A stretch of 64,000 bases of DNA from Casuarina equisetifolia (Eukaryota > Streptophyta > Magnoliopsida > Fagales > Casuarinaceae): the NCBI GenBank assembly GCA_028551475.1, contig CM052355.1:4712001-4776000 (forward strand), in the 5' to 3' direction. The translations under genes were made by a program, and so were the position numbers. The notes under the pieces are model-generated. The model did not search any database and was not told where the DNA came from. It saw only the letters and a list, made by a program, of their open reading frames with translations. Positions 27,039 through 39,916 of the stretch are shown one piece after another (position 1 is the first letter of the stretch; every line of letters begins with the position of its first letter).

Positions 27039-30000
27039 AGATGAAGATTCGTACGACTCTGAGAAGGACCTGAGTGACAGAAAAGGAAGGAATACAATAT
27101 CTGCGTTGCACGAGCACAAGCGAGAGACTTCTCGGGACAGATTCGAGTTCATGTTTTCTGATGTTCAGGCTTTTCCGGTCACTCTCTCATCTTTTCTGTC
27201 CCGTAGAGGAATATGACGTTCTATATTTTATGCCTATTTTTCTTCTTGACTTAAATGTTTCACTGCAATGAGCAACTGGAACGCGTTAATTCCTTCTCAT
27301 GCATGAATAACAGCTAGTTCTCTTAAAAGCACGTGTGTCCAATTGTGTTAAGTTTTTCACTTGTGACCATGCAATTGCAGGTGCCCAGAGGATGGGATAA
27401 GCTTTTTGTGTCTGTTGTTTCCGTGAGAACAGGAAGAACCATAACCAAATCAAGGAAGGCATCTGTAAGGAGTGGAACTTGTAGATGGGAAGAGACTCTG
27501 TCAGAGCATATTTTGATGTCACAAGATGATGATCCAAAAGATCCTCAACAATACCTTGTTAAACTCGTGGTTGCCATGGTCGCAAGCCTATCTCTTTTAT
27601 CTATGGAGTTGTTTTTGTTGTTCTTTAACTGATTTGTCGTGTCGTAAATTAATCAATTCGTCAAACTTAGAACGGAATTATTGTCTGCAGGGATCAGCTA
27701 GATCTGATACCCTTGGAGAGACTACACTAAATTTGGCAGCCTACATGACCTCAGAAACTTCTATTCCTCTTTCATTACCACTGAGAAAATGTGACCATGG
27801 GACAACTTTACAAGTGAGCAGCTTTTTCAATTATTTCCAGTTGTATAAATAATTTACCTAACAAGTCTCTTCCGAGAAAGCCCCAAAAAAATACAAAATG
27901 AGTTTTGAGCTTTCTCGAGAACAAAAATAATTACTTGCAAACTCCCTTTTTCATTGTCAAAAAGCATTCAAAGTTGCATAAATTAACTACTGATTCTTTA
28001 ATTTTTTAGACCCCAAGTTCTTGACGCTGACCCCTATCTAATACAAGCTTTTTGCTCTCCTCACTGTATTGCAGATCAGTATTCAGTGCGGAAGACCAAG
28101 AATCAAGCTCAGGTCTGTGATAACAAGAGAATCTTCGTGCCCCTTTTGACATGGTGTTAGAGTCCTTTAATTTTTTTTGTTCTTTTTGCTTAAAAGGGAT
28201 GTACTATGGAACTCAACGTCGGAGATGGAGGAGATAAGTGTCGAGTACGATGACATGGACAACAAGTCGGATGTGTCTGATATTGTCGGACCTCCATCCA
28301 CCCAAAAGTTGGACCGCACTTATCTTCCACGAGAGCTTTGTGGCAAGGTATGGTCACCTTCCATCATCATAAAGCTATCCTGCTGTGTATAGATTTTCAA
28401 TGTTCACTTTTTTCTCTTGGAATCATACCAGATTATTATCATTAAAAGGAATCATCATTGGCCAACATTTAGATACAAATAAATTTTCTAATATGATACC
28501 AAAACTTTAGTATGAAAAAACAGCGTCTCTTATGCACAAAGCCTAGAGTCCAAAGTAATTTATAAGAGGATAATAAGCCAGCATGGATCTTGCCATCTCT
28601 GTTGGCTGTGAAAAAGCATGTTAAGCGTAAAGTAACAGAAGTCTTGTATTAGTTAAATCTGAATCTTCTACCCAAATAAGAAATACCCTTTGTTCTTAGG
28701 TCTGGATCTTCAACAGGAATGAACTTTACAACTTATCTCTGTGTTAATACGACTTTGTATTATCTCTTTTTGGGCATTAAGAGCTAATGAAATTCCTTCT
28801 TGCTTTAATGCTGCTTTTTTGATCGGCTTCTAAAATGTGCCACGATAATAATTCATAGTTACTCTCTATCCTTGAAAGCAGTGGTTATCAGACACTTATG
28901 GCAGACAAACTTCTTCTGTTACGACAGGAAACAAGTTCCTCGGCATTAGCTTCAAGTCGTGGCTTTGACTGGAAGGGGGGTTCCGTTCACAAAGACAAAA
29001 TTTCCCCTGCAAATCATTTAAAGGGGGTCAGGTAAAATCTGACTGGAAGAAAAGATAAGTGGTTCTTCTCTTTAGTGATTCTTCCAGAACAAATAATTCA
29101 TCCTTTATTTGAAGGTACCCAAGTTCAGAAAACCATTGCCACAAGCAAAGTGAAGACTTCATTCAAGATTCAAGTTGCGGTGCTGCATCACTATTGCAGG
29201 ATACTGCTCCTACCACAAACCTTCTGCATGCTGCAAAAGTAACAATTGAGTTACTTCGGGAAGAGTCCCAGAATTGGGAACAATATGCTCGGAAGCTAAT
29301 GACTGATCTGCGAAAATCGCAGAAGGAATTATGTGGCCAGTCAACATACCGGGGAAGGCTTGAACAGGCGCTTGCTGCTTCATATACTGAATGCGACACC
29401 TTGAAGCAAGAAATTGAGCGACTAAAAGTCTCGTTGGAGGACTCGATTGCCAATCAAAACTCGACCGAAATAACGGGGTTTCAAGCTGAAAACGTAGATC
29501 ATATTCAAAGGAAACTAAAAGATGAGCTGAAGTATGAGAAAGAATTAAACGCAGCATTTTCCTTGCAGCTACGGAAAACTCAAGAATCAAACACTGAGCT
29601 TGCTTCTGTTCTTCAGGAGCTGGAAGATACGATAGAAAATCAGAAAAAGGAAATCAATAATCTTTCAACGAGTAAATCATCTTACGAAGACGCAGAAAAG
29701 CATAGCCATGAACAGCAAGGCAGCTCAAACAAAAACGCTCATGCCAACGAGAAAAGCAGGGCTTCTTCTGAATCAAATCGGGAAGATGGTACTGTTGAAT
29801 ACCCAGTAAGTTGTTTACAGAAAGGAATTCGTGAGAACAATTGGATTTTAGAGCTTCAGTTGCAACATTTACAGAAATCACAAGAGAAACTGGAAACTGC
29901 TATCCACATTCTGCAGAATTGCACGGAGAACGAACGATGTTGTGGGACTCAAATCCTTATGGATTGGGAGGCAGAATGGAGAGACAGATTAGCTGGAAAG

Positions 30001-33000
30001 GAAGAAGAAATCATGAAGTTGGAAGCAAAATTATCTGAAGCTCTTGATTCTCAAGGTTCAAGGGAAATGGATTTTGCAGGTGGAGGTGATTCTGCTTTTA
30101 CAGAAGAAATCAGGTTTTCGGAGCAGAATGTGCAACAGCTAGAGACACACCGCTGTGAACTTTCAGATAAGAACTCGAAACTTCAATCTTCAGTTCCCTC
30201 CTCTTTAGTGGGAGGGAATCCACACTATGATATTCTTCCCACCGCCGAAACAGGAGCAAGCCAACCAAAATTGCAAACTTGTAAGCTTGGAAAGCAACTG
30301 AAGAAGCAGAAAGATTTTATCCATGAAGTTTCTGCCACCCAATTTGAGACTCAGTGTACAGATATAATGAAGAAGTTGGGAGGCCACGGCCTTGAGTTGC
30401 ATGCTTTCAAGGCCAAAGATAATGAGATTGCAGCATTGCCGGAATATGGATATGGGTCTCATGGCTCAGAATTCATGGTCGGAAATATGTATGAAGTCCA
30501 GAACAAACCAGATGGTCTGGATATGGATTTAGTATCTGAAGAGCCAAACCTGGGTGGGAAACTTCTGGAAGAAACTTCAGAGGCCAAGAAACTCAAAGAT
30601 GACAACAAGATGAAGGAAGAACAGGTGCAGGCTATAAGATACTGCGGAGGCGAATTGGAAACTCAGATCGCTAGCCTTCAAGAAGAGAGATGCCAGGTTG
30701 AAGAAATTATGAAAAAATTGATTAGAGAAGGTGTTCAAGTACCTTCTAAATTCTCTGATGATTTCCAGAATGGCTTAGAGGTGCACAGTAGCAGCATAGA
30801 TTTGCAGAAGCTAACCAGAAAGATTATGGAAACGAAATTAGAGGACATAAAGGATAGTAGACATGATTTTGAAGTCCATTTTTCTGAACTTGAAGCAGAA
30901 AATTTGCTGTTGTCAGAACGAATATTTGGCCTGGAAGCTGTACTGAGATGCTTGACTGATGAGAGAGAGGAAAGCCGTTTGATGATAGAAAAATTAAAAT
31001 CTCAGGAAATGAGTCTCAAGGATGAAATAAGAAGGTTGGAAACTCAAAAAGAGGAACAAAATCGAGCTATGAAACAGAAGCTTGAAAACATTCAAAAAGG
31101 CTGGCTAGAAGCACAAGAAGAGTATGTGAAATTAGGGAATCCAAGTTTACAAGTAATGACTGGAGGTCTAAAAGAAGAATTTTCCTCATTAAAAAAATCA
31201 AATGAAGAACTAAGGAAGAAAAATAGGGAATTGCACAGACGTTGTACAGCCTTGGAAGCAGAGCTACATGACTCGCAGAAGATCTTTTCTTATGTGGTGA
31301 ATGAAATTGAAGCTTTAGAAGGACAGATTTCGTTAGTGCAAGACGAAGTTTCCTCAGACAAGCTTGACGTTCTCCAAGAGGAAGCAGAAGAAAAGCTTCA
31401 GGGACTTATAGGTGAGCTCATGGACAGCAAGCAAAACCAGGAAATTCTGATGGCTGATCATGGGAAAACACTGAGATTATTGGAAGAGTTTAAGTCTAAT
31501 AAAAGAGGGCTAAAAAGCATAATTAGAGGGCTTGTGATAGAGGCTAAAAATTCTGAAAATGAGAGGTTGCAACTGGCAGAAGAAGTGTTCAGTCTTAAGA
31601 TTCAATTGCACAAAAAAGGAATGCTTCAGGAAGAAGTTTTGGCTCTTAGGAGATCACTCACTATGGCCATACTTGAAAATGAAAGACTGGAAGCTTCATT
31701 TCAGATATTAGCTGTAGATTATGAAGAACTGAAGGCTGAGAGGATCTCATATATTCAGAAAATCCATAGGATGCAGGATGCTTTATCTGAATTAGAGGAC
31801 TGCAAGCACAGTAAAGTTGCTCTGGAGGAAAAGATTTTGCGCCTGGAGTGGGATCTAAGAGCAAGAGAGGCACTATTTGCCCATAATGCTAAGCTAAAAA
31901 ATGAGCTTGCGCAGATGAAGACGGAAAACAAGAAATTTCAGAGACGAATAAAAGATCTTCAGGAAGAAAAACGAGAATGTCTGAAAGGAGCTCGAGCTCT
32001 TGAAGGTGCATTGCGACAAAACAAAGAAGAAAATGAAGGCTACAAGTCTACCGATACAAGTCGTCCTCATTGCCATGAATCCACAGCCAGATGTGCTCCC
32101 GTTCATGTTGAATCAAGACTTTCACTTGTATGTAGCAGATATATTCCTGCCTCATTTATTTGAAGTGATCAAATTAGACTAAAACTAGTTTTCTGGCTTT
32201 ATGATATCATCTTCTAAAATGACAGAAAGATGAAGATAACTGCACAGTTAAATCCAGCGGGCAGCTGTTTGTTGAAGTCAATGAACTACCCTTCATATGG
32301 TAAAGAGAGGGAACAAGATGAAACACAGGTTATTATTGCCATCTTTCCTCGTGTCCATTTTCTTCCTCCTCATTGTTTTTACGAGATGTGAAGATTCAGT
32401 CACCTTCACTTATGTGAGAACCTTAAAAATAAGGTTTACTAAACTAAATCTTTCCATGATGATTTTCTTTTCGTTTCCAGGGTGATAACAAACAACGTTG
32501 TCATACTTGTACTGGAAGTTCTCAAGCTACGGGAACTGATTCTATGAAAAAGATCCAGTTTCTTGGGGACGAAGCCTGCGAGAATATGGAGACAAGCGAC
32601 GAGGACGGAATCCTGCTTGATAGGTGGGGCTCAATGCAAATTTCTTGATGATGGACAAACTGCTATTGTTTTCCGAAGACACAAAAGTAGTAGTTGGAAG
32701 TCTTTAAGTTTTCACATTATATTTCTCACACGAGGTTCCATGAAAATTGCTAGCATTATACGCACATATTTCCAAAAGCCTGGACAAACAATGATGTTAA
32801 GGAAGACACCGATATTCGTATCTGTTCTATATGTAGTGACGCTAACTGTTCTTGTGCTCAGTTCACCATCTGAGGGACAAGACAGACACTTGGATGCTCC
32901 CGAGAAGCTGACAGGCGAAGAGGCCGTAAAAGAAGAGGAATATAAGCGCAAGATTTCGTCGTTGGAGATGGAGCTGAGAGAGTTACGTGAGTGCTACCTC

Positions 33001-33051
33001 AACGTGAGTCTCAAGTATGCCTACGTCGAAGCTCAACGCGGGGAGAACTGA
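27039..33051 (+). CDS. NT-C2 domain / long coiled-coil protein (myosin-heavy-chain-like)
   Basis: Exons by phase: 27039-27177, 27381-27578, 27691-27813, 28075-28112, 28197-28347, 28892 (or 28928)-29031, 29115-32127, 32226-32299, 32519 (or 32481)-32623 and 32862-33051. The first four encode an N-terminal NT-C2 (EEIG1/EHBP1-type) lipid-binding domain: DRFEFMFSDVQAF, VPRGWDKLFVSVVSV, VRSGTCRWEETL, then LGETTLNLAAY. After an acidic linker, the 3-kb exon encodes about 1,000 residues of heptad-rich coiled coil (LEEKILRLEWDLRAREAL and similar). The last exon gives the family's C-terminal RKISSLEMELRELRECYLNV and KYAYVEAQR block. This family is thought to link membranes to the cytoskeleton or organelle movement. 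Anomalies: no ATG at the usual start, an uncertain junction at 32.3-32.5 kb, and a shifted C terminus (see findings). It may be a real gene with mis-set ends or an early pseudogene. Confidence 0.8.
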
Positions 33052-33732
33052 TGATGAAGCTCTAAGGCCAGTAAGAACTGGTTATGAAGTCTAAGGGATT
33101 CAAGTTGTTTTTCAATTCATCATGTTGTTCTTTTAGCGATATTTGCATGTTCAAGAAAGAAAATTAAAGAAAGATATCGCTTTTTGAATTCTTGTGAATA
33201 TTTATCAAATTCTGTAGGAGTAGAAAGTATCCTTGTTTTATTGCATGCGTTTCAGAGATTCTAGTTATCGTCAAGCTCCGCATTTGATTCTATGATGGTG
33301 AAGTTCTGATGCAGGCTGAGTTTTTACAAGGATTACCTTTACTTCTCTTGCTCATGGACACGATGGACTAAGGCCAAAAGAATTGACTAGAAACCACATT
33401 CTTAACCAATTGTAAATACAGCAGCCGAATGATTTTCCAGGCGAGTGTCGGAGCTCTAAGAGGATGATGGATGTGGATGAAAATTAAAGAATCGTCGACA
33501 TTTTTATTTACGCAAGAATGATGAATCAACAGTGCCATCTGCTATTCCAATTATACAATGCCTGATGTTCCACATATAATCAGAAAAAGCATTGGCTACT
33601 CCTGGACACTACTATTCTACAGACAAGAACTTCAATAGCTTCCATCCAATCCAAGGGAACCCAGGATTGCTCCTTCAGATCTTAAGGCCCATTCTAAACA
33701 TAATTTTATTTTTCCTTTAAAAACTTTTCTTT

Positions 33733-36700
33733 TTACAGTATGGAGTAAGCTCGGATCACCTCCACAATTGGCGCTCGACACAATGGACATTTTCCGCCAC
33801 CACGAACCAACTCATTTGCACATTTTGAGCATGTGCACATATGTCCACATCTGCGAAAGGTTCAAAGTTCTTTAAGAGAGGAACACAAACAATAAAAATA
33901 GAAAACCAGCACACCCAGAGCGAAATACAAATAAAAACAGAACGTATTCACAGAATTTGTAAGCCTACCTGTACAAGAGCGAATCGATATGGCTGTCACA
34001 ACAAACACAGCAAGTCCCTTTCCTAACATGACCCCATTTAGACCCATCTTCTGATGTCTCGACACCCAAGCCTGCAGCATTAATTGTCTTGTGTATCAAT
34101 TGGTGATATCAGAATAGATGCATAAAACACTACTGTTTTATGGTACAATGACAATCAACAAGAAAGAAACTTAAAACGGAGGAGCCGCATTTATGTTCTG
34201 TGCCCGCGGGAGAAAAGGAGAAATAAGAAGCAAAAGCATATTTATTGAAAACAGAGTAGCACAATTATGCATAACGTTTTAAAATGTTTAAAAAAAAAAA
34301 AACCTTTTTCACCAGCTGATCGATTCAGTGCTGCTGAGACTTCCTGTCTAACAGAACGCTGCAACTCTAGCTGCATATCCATGCAAGCTTCCAGCATCCT
34401 CTGCATGTGATTCATTCCTTGTTGAAGTCTTGTCATGTCAGCTCTCAGATCATTAATCATCTCCCATTCCTGATCAAAATCACCATCCACATTAAGTGCA
34501 AACTCAAAAGACTAACATCACATATAATACTAAAGATAGAAACATGATTTTATGGGTTCAGAAAACATGAGTAAGGGTATAATAGTAAGCCACTTCCCAT
34601 TTTTACGTTAATCATCAATAGTTCAGGCCTTGATGCACTGGAAATAAGACCTGCATTCCATTAAGTTATAAGAGTAGCTTGTACAAAAATGTCGCCAGAC
34701 ACACCTTGCAATTTTTAATTATTTAAAGTCTTAAGAGACTTAAGACTAACGTGGACATCCCATGAAATATTGCATTGGACCAAAATCTTCTGCCTTAATT
34801 CATATAAGTTCATTTCAAGAAAGGCAGCATCATACATGATTTTAAATATTGAGATGAACTTAACTATAATATTCTTGATACCACTGTTCAATCCTTTAAT
34901 GACCCCAAATCTCCTGCCAAGCTATGTAAATCATTCCGTTTTAATCATGAAATCGTAATGCCATCTTCAATATAGAGTACAATGAAACTTTAAGGAAGAT
35001 TTTGAGTTTACTAGTGATGATAATATTAAGCTCAACAACTAGTAGAAGAAAGATGGCTTACAATTTCTGAGCGATGCATGCTATGACGTGACCAGCCAGT
35101 GTGGTGTAACTCCTGATGCCAAAGTGGCTGTGGAGGAGGCACTGGTGGAGGTGGTAGGACCAGTGAAGGTCTGTTAATGGCATCACGTTGATCCTCATTT
35201 TGTTCATCCCTCAGCTGCTCCTGATCCCTTTCCGGTGAAGCAGGAGTTGGTGTAGGCAAGTTTCTATGCAAATCCCAGTCAATTGGAGAACGGCCCTGCC
35301 TTTCCACATATGACTGTATTAACTGATCCAAACTTTCGCGGAAACCACTACGAAGAAGGTTAGAAACACTTCTCCTACAACAGGAAGGGGGGAAAACTTA
35401 TAATATGAAAGTCAAAAGTAAAGGTCCAACCCTCATGCTAATTAACAAAAATAAAGCCTTCTAAAAAGGTTCAAGTACCTGCTCAAAAGTTCCCTGAGTT
35501 CCATACTATAAACATTATCATCATCAGGTGGGTGAAATCTGTTGAATCTTCTAACAGGAATAGCATGATGATTTCTTGTAGGAGCAGAAGGCCCCTCTTG
35601 CCAATTTTCAACAGACTCCCGAGAGCCATCTTCATGCCAAATCCCCTGTTCTCTCCGTTGAGGCCCCTCTTCTCCCTCTACATTCCTTGAAGTTTCCGGC
35701 GGCCAATCACTGACCGAATTACCCTGCCAATTGGTATCCATGTCTTCGATATTGCCATTTCTCCACCCATTAAACGGCTGCCAGTTTCCTCTCTCATCCT
35801 CAGGAATTTGTTCCTGCCAATTGCCTCCTTGAGTAGCATTTTCTTGCCAAGTAATATTCTCAACGGCTCTGACAGTTTCCAAATCCCCTATTTGATCAGG
35901 CAACTGATTGCCATCACTTTCTGGACTCCGCAACTGTGATTGTCCGTGATTTTCTTGTTCGACATCCTGTGAAGCATCTGTTTGAGCCCGATCATTTCTA
36001 GAATCACTGATGTTATTGTTAGATGTGGTGGAATCAGAATGGCTGCCTGCTTGGCCACGAACAATATTTTCTAATCTGGAACGGAATCCATCCCTAATAA
36101 GAAAGCTAACTTGTCATTTTGCCAAGAATTTAACAATCCTAGCAGTTATTGATGTTTTACAAACCAATCATCAAGTTCTCATACTCTTTAGATAGAAGAG
36201 ACAAACACGTCATTTTAATACACTGGGGAAAACAATCCAACAATTTATAAGATCAATTGAAGGAAGAGTACACAGACAATTCCCATATGCATGCCCTGTA
36301 TTGATAAGTTATATATTTTTGATGAGTTATGCAAAGTATAACATACAAGCCTATTCATCTAAAGGAAATATTTAGAGAGCATACACGAGAAACTCCTCAC
36401 TACAATTGAGAGACAATATATAAGCATGTGTACACATGCAATAAAGCAATAAAGAGGCGAAGAGAGGCACAGAGCACTCATGTATGTGACAATGGTCTGC
36501 ACTAGAGGTTCTCAAAAGAAGATTCATGTCATAATGCGATACCAATGAGTTTGTTATCCATCATGCGTAAAGTTAACTGCTCAACTGAAACAACACAGAT
36601 AAGACATCATATTGTGCTAAAATTTTAAGCCATGTCAATTCTAGGTCCCCTTTTTTTCCAGAAAACCACAACTAAAATGAAGACAGGTCAAATATACACA

Positions 36701-39102
36701 TCAGGCTATCCAGAGCACAAAATATGATCAGTAATTAAAAGAGGGAGAGGGAGAGAGAGAGAGGAACAATTTAAAACAAACATTGAGGAGTATGGAATAT
36801 ATGAAACGATTATATACCTTAAGCCAGAAACAGTATGACGTTGTCTCAACTGAACTAATTCACTAGTTGCTGTAGAAGGTGGTCTCTCAGCTTCAATGGG
36901 TCTTTCATTTCGCAAGAATCTACCTCTGAGTAATGACTGGAAAATGTGACTGCATTAGTAGTAAGACTATGGCTATATTGGCAAGCAAAATATCCTGAGT
37001 TCCACAACACATTTTCATATAACCCATAAGTTTTAAGCTTACCTAAATCAAATGTTTTAACTATCATGTACCAATAACACATGATCAGAATCTAGGCCAC
37101 GACTACTTAATCGAATTTAAAAAAATTCTTCAACAAATATCTATATCTGAAAATAGAAGAATAATCTTAAACTAGAATAACAATAGAATTAGTTAATGGG
37201 AACTCATTGCCTCATATTACATCATCCACCTTAATTCAAACAGTTACATAAAAATCCGAATCTATTTTCGCCTCAATTAAGACTCAAAACAAGTCAAGCA
37301 ATTTTGAGGTATCTCTCAAGAATATATTGTACCCATACAATTATCTTTAGTTGTCAACCATAACAAGACAACTGTGATTTCTAGGACTGGAACAACCACC
37401 TCAAAGAAAAGGGGGGTATTCTAGGGCTGGGAGTTCAAAGTGCGTAGGCACAGACCTATTAATGCTTCGGTATTTACAAAAAGAAAGCCACAGAGTTTAC
37501 ATGCCATCTGCGTATTGTAAAAGGTTAAATAAATTCGTGCTTCTTCCAGAAGATAAGATTAAAAAAGTTCCACTAACTAAACCACAAAGTCATATCATAT
37601 TGAGAGAAATTCATCTATTTAAGGGAAAGAATTAGGAAGCACTAAAAAAGACATTCCACAGCAAGTTCTACCTATGTTGCAACACAGAAATTTGGAAGTA
37701 AATATACTAAATGTCTTGATAAAAGCTGAATATCCTCATTGTAACACTGATACAAAGCTAGATGATACATCAAGCAAATTTATTCTGGAAAACTCCAAAC
37801 ATTATGCAGATCTAACTCCTGACGAACATAAACTGTAAATTTTGTGTTGATAAGTAAAGTGTAAGATCACCATCTTACATGGCAGGTAAATCAGTAGCCT
37901 TGGATCTATAAAAAATTAAACAACCTTCACAACATGCAACTGACCTGAATGCGGTTGCGATGAGCAAAATCAGAGACCGCCCGATGCTCCAACAAACCCT
38001 GAAGTTCCCTCTGCCTTTCTCTCTCAATTCTCACAAGCAAATCAAGGAGAGCTTGTCTTCCCCGCAACCTCAACATGTCACGGCGAATATGCTCAGGTTG
38101 GCCTTCATCATTGTCAGCCACTGACCCATCTCGGACACGATCCGCCTGAGAAACAAGTCCAGTGGGCTGATCTTCCCTTCTGCTCCCACGAGCTCCTCTC
38201 TGCTGACTTGTCATTTGGACCCACTCCCTAACAATTCTAACCCTTTCTCGTTCAGTTTCCCCAAGCCATTCTGCTCTGGGACTATTATTTCTTTGGCCAA
38301 CATTTGTTGAACGATCACTGACGCCACTCTCCATCCAACCACGAACTATCTGCCTCACTCTCTCCCTTTCAACATCACCAAGATCAGGGGATTGCTCCCT
38401 ACTAGACCTGTTATTATCCTCAGGTCCATTCTGTGACCCCATCTGATCATGAGCCCAACTACCAAACTCGTTTTCACTCTCACTCACATCTCCCAAACTC
38501 CCCTGATTCTCACTTTCCCGAATATCCGACATGTTTGTACTGGACTCATTGCTATTAGACTCAACGCTCCGTTGCTGCCTCAACCTTTCCCTCACCCTTT
38601 CACGGGCCCGACTCAACAAATGTTCATCTTCCAACTCCCGCCACATTTGCAATATTGCAGATGCCTGAGTACTTGGCCTCTCCACAGCCCCCTGCCGCCT
38701 TGAGGTTGGGGACTGCGACTCCCTCAAAAAAGAGGAGTCCAGCGTCGAAACTGTGTGCAAACCTGCGAGGGCCATCAGCTCTGATTCACGATTCCTCCTC
38801 TCAATCGTGGTGATCATTTCCTGCGCCTGCCGGGCAGCCCACCTACTCAATATACGAGAGTGGCGACGCCGTGCAGCTGAGGACTCAGCTAAATCATCAC
38901 CCTCCAAATCGGACCTCCTTCTCCTCCGAACCAGCTGATCACCCTCGTCATCTTCGTCATCCGGTGTGCGCGCAGTGCTACAGGAAGCGAATGACATGCA
39001 ATCATCCAAGTGCCCACGCATCAATTCCTCCAATCCCCGTTCAAAGTCGGAACAGGCATCGGTGGACTCAGGTTTCTGTTGCAGCGGTTGAAAATCGGTC
39101 AT
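33733..39102 (-). CDS. RING-HC E3 ubiquitin ligase (At5g04460-like), 863 aa
   Basis: Seven minus-strand exons with full phase agreement: 37945-39102, 36818-36936, 35479-36093, 35062-35374, 34304-34469, 33969-34071 and 33733-33850. The C terminus is a RING-HC domain: [20 protein letters not shown], then [10 protein letters not shown], then CPLCRAPI, with all eight metal ligands (C-C-C-H-C-C-C-C), followed by [11 protein letters not shown]. Before it come a Met/Gln-rich helix ([20 protein letters not shown]), proline runs, Trp-Gln repeats in exon 3 and Arg/Glu-rich segments in exon 1 ([27 protein letters not shown]). There is no signal peptide or membrane helix, so it is probably cytosolic or nuclear. 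Predicted role: transfer of ubiquitin from an E2 to an unknown substrate. A 5' UTR intron is likely at 39194-39575. It converges with the NT-C2 gene, with 681 bases between stops. Confidence 0.93.
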
Positions 39103-39193
39103 CTTCCCCCAATTCCCTACACTCGACCACCACCTTCAAGCCCTCTAGCAATGCACCCCAATGTAGAGAGCCCTTAACACTCCATTTACAAGA

Positions 39194-39575
39194 CTAAAAG
39201 CAAATAAATATGAGGCTAAGCCCCACAGATTCGACCTCTAAAAATATAAACAAGGGAGATAACGAAAACCTAATTTTGATGCCTATTCACCCATAGAATG
39301 CCCAAAAAAAAAAAAATACATACATATATATATATATATATATAAATATTAGTATTATCCCCTAATCACCATAAAATTCACAGCCCCATATAAACGCCAC
39401 CTGATAAATAATTACAACGTCAAGATCAAACTATACCAACGGAAAAGCTTCATACCAATATCAAGATTCAACACGTAATCGGATCAATTTAGAACGAAAA
39501 GAAACAAAGCTTGGACGAATTTGAAAAACTAGGGCAAAAACTGGGGGATTGAAACTTTTGGAGAAGGAGACTTAC
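39194..39575 (-). other. Likely 5' UTR intron of the RING gene
   Basis: On the minus strand, a CTAAG|GTAAGTCTCC donor at 39576/39575 and a GCTTTTAG|TCTTG acceptor at 39194/39193 flank AT-rich sequence holding a TA microsatellite (about 39322-39346). The start codon follows 91 bases after the acceptor. Confidence 0.55.
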
Positions 39576-39779
39576 CTTAGAAGATTGTATGTGTGTGCTT
39601 GTTTCTCATCAAAGTGTGAGCAAAAAAAAAAAAGGTGGGGGTGAAAAAAAGCCCTAAGCGTTCGTGATGAGAGCAAATGCGAAAATGGCGAAAGAGGGAA
39701 ACGAAAATTTGTAGAGGACGCAGAAGAGAGAGATCAGAGACGAGAATGATGGGAGAATTTATAAATTACACTGCTCATA

Positions 39780-39916
39780 GAAAGAGAGAGAGAAGGAGAG
39801 AAGGAGAGAAGGAGAGAAAGAGAGAGAGACCTTTAATTCTTATTTATTTGAATCTCTTTTTCTAACAAGGGCAACGAAGCGGGTTTAAGGGGCGCCCAGA
39901 GAGAGAGAGAGAGAGG
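39780..39916. repeat. GA microsatellites in the RING gene promoter/leader
   Basis: An imperfect GA/GGAGA run at 39780-39832 and a second GA run at about 39899-39916, roughly 200-340 bases upstream of the inferred first splice donor. They read as CT tracts in the sense of the gene. Confidence 0.8.

Noticed and set aside
29210-29590. 126-codon minus-strand ORF
   Set aside because: Antisense shadow of the long coiled-coil exon of the NT-C2 gene.
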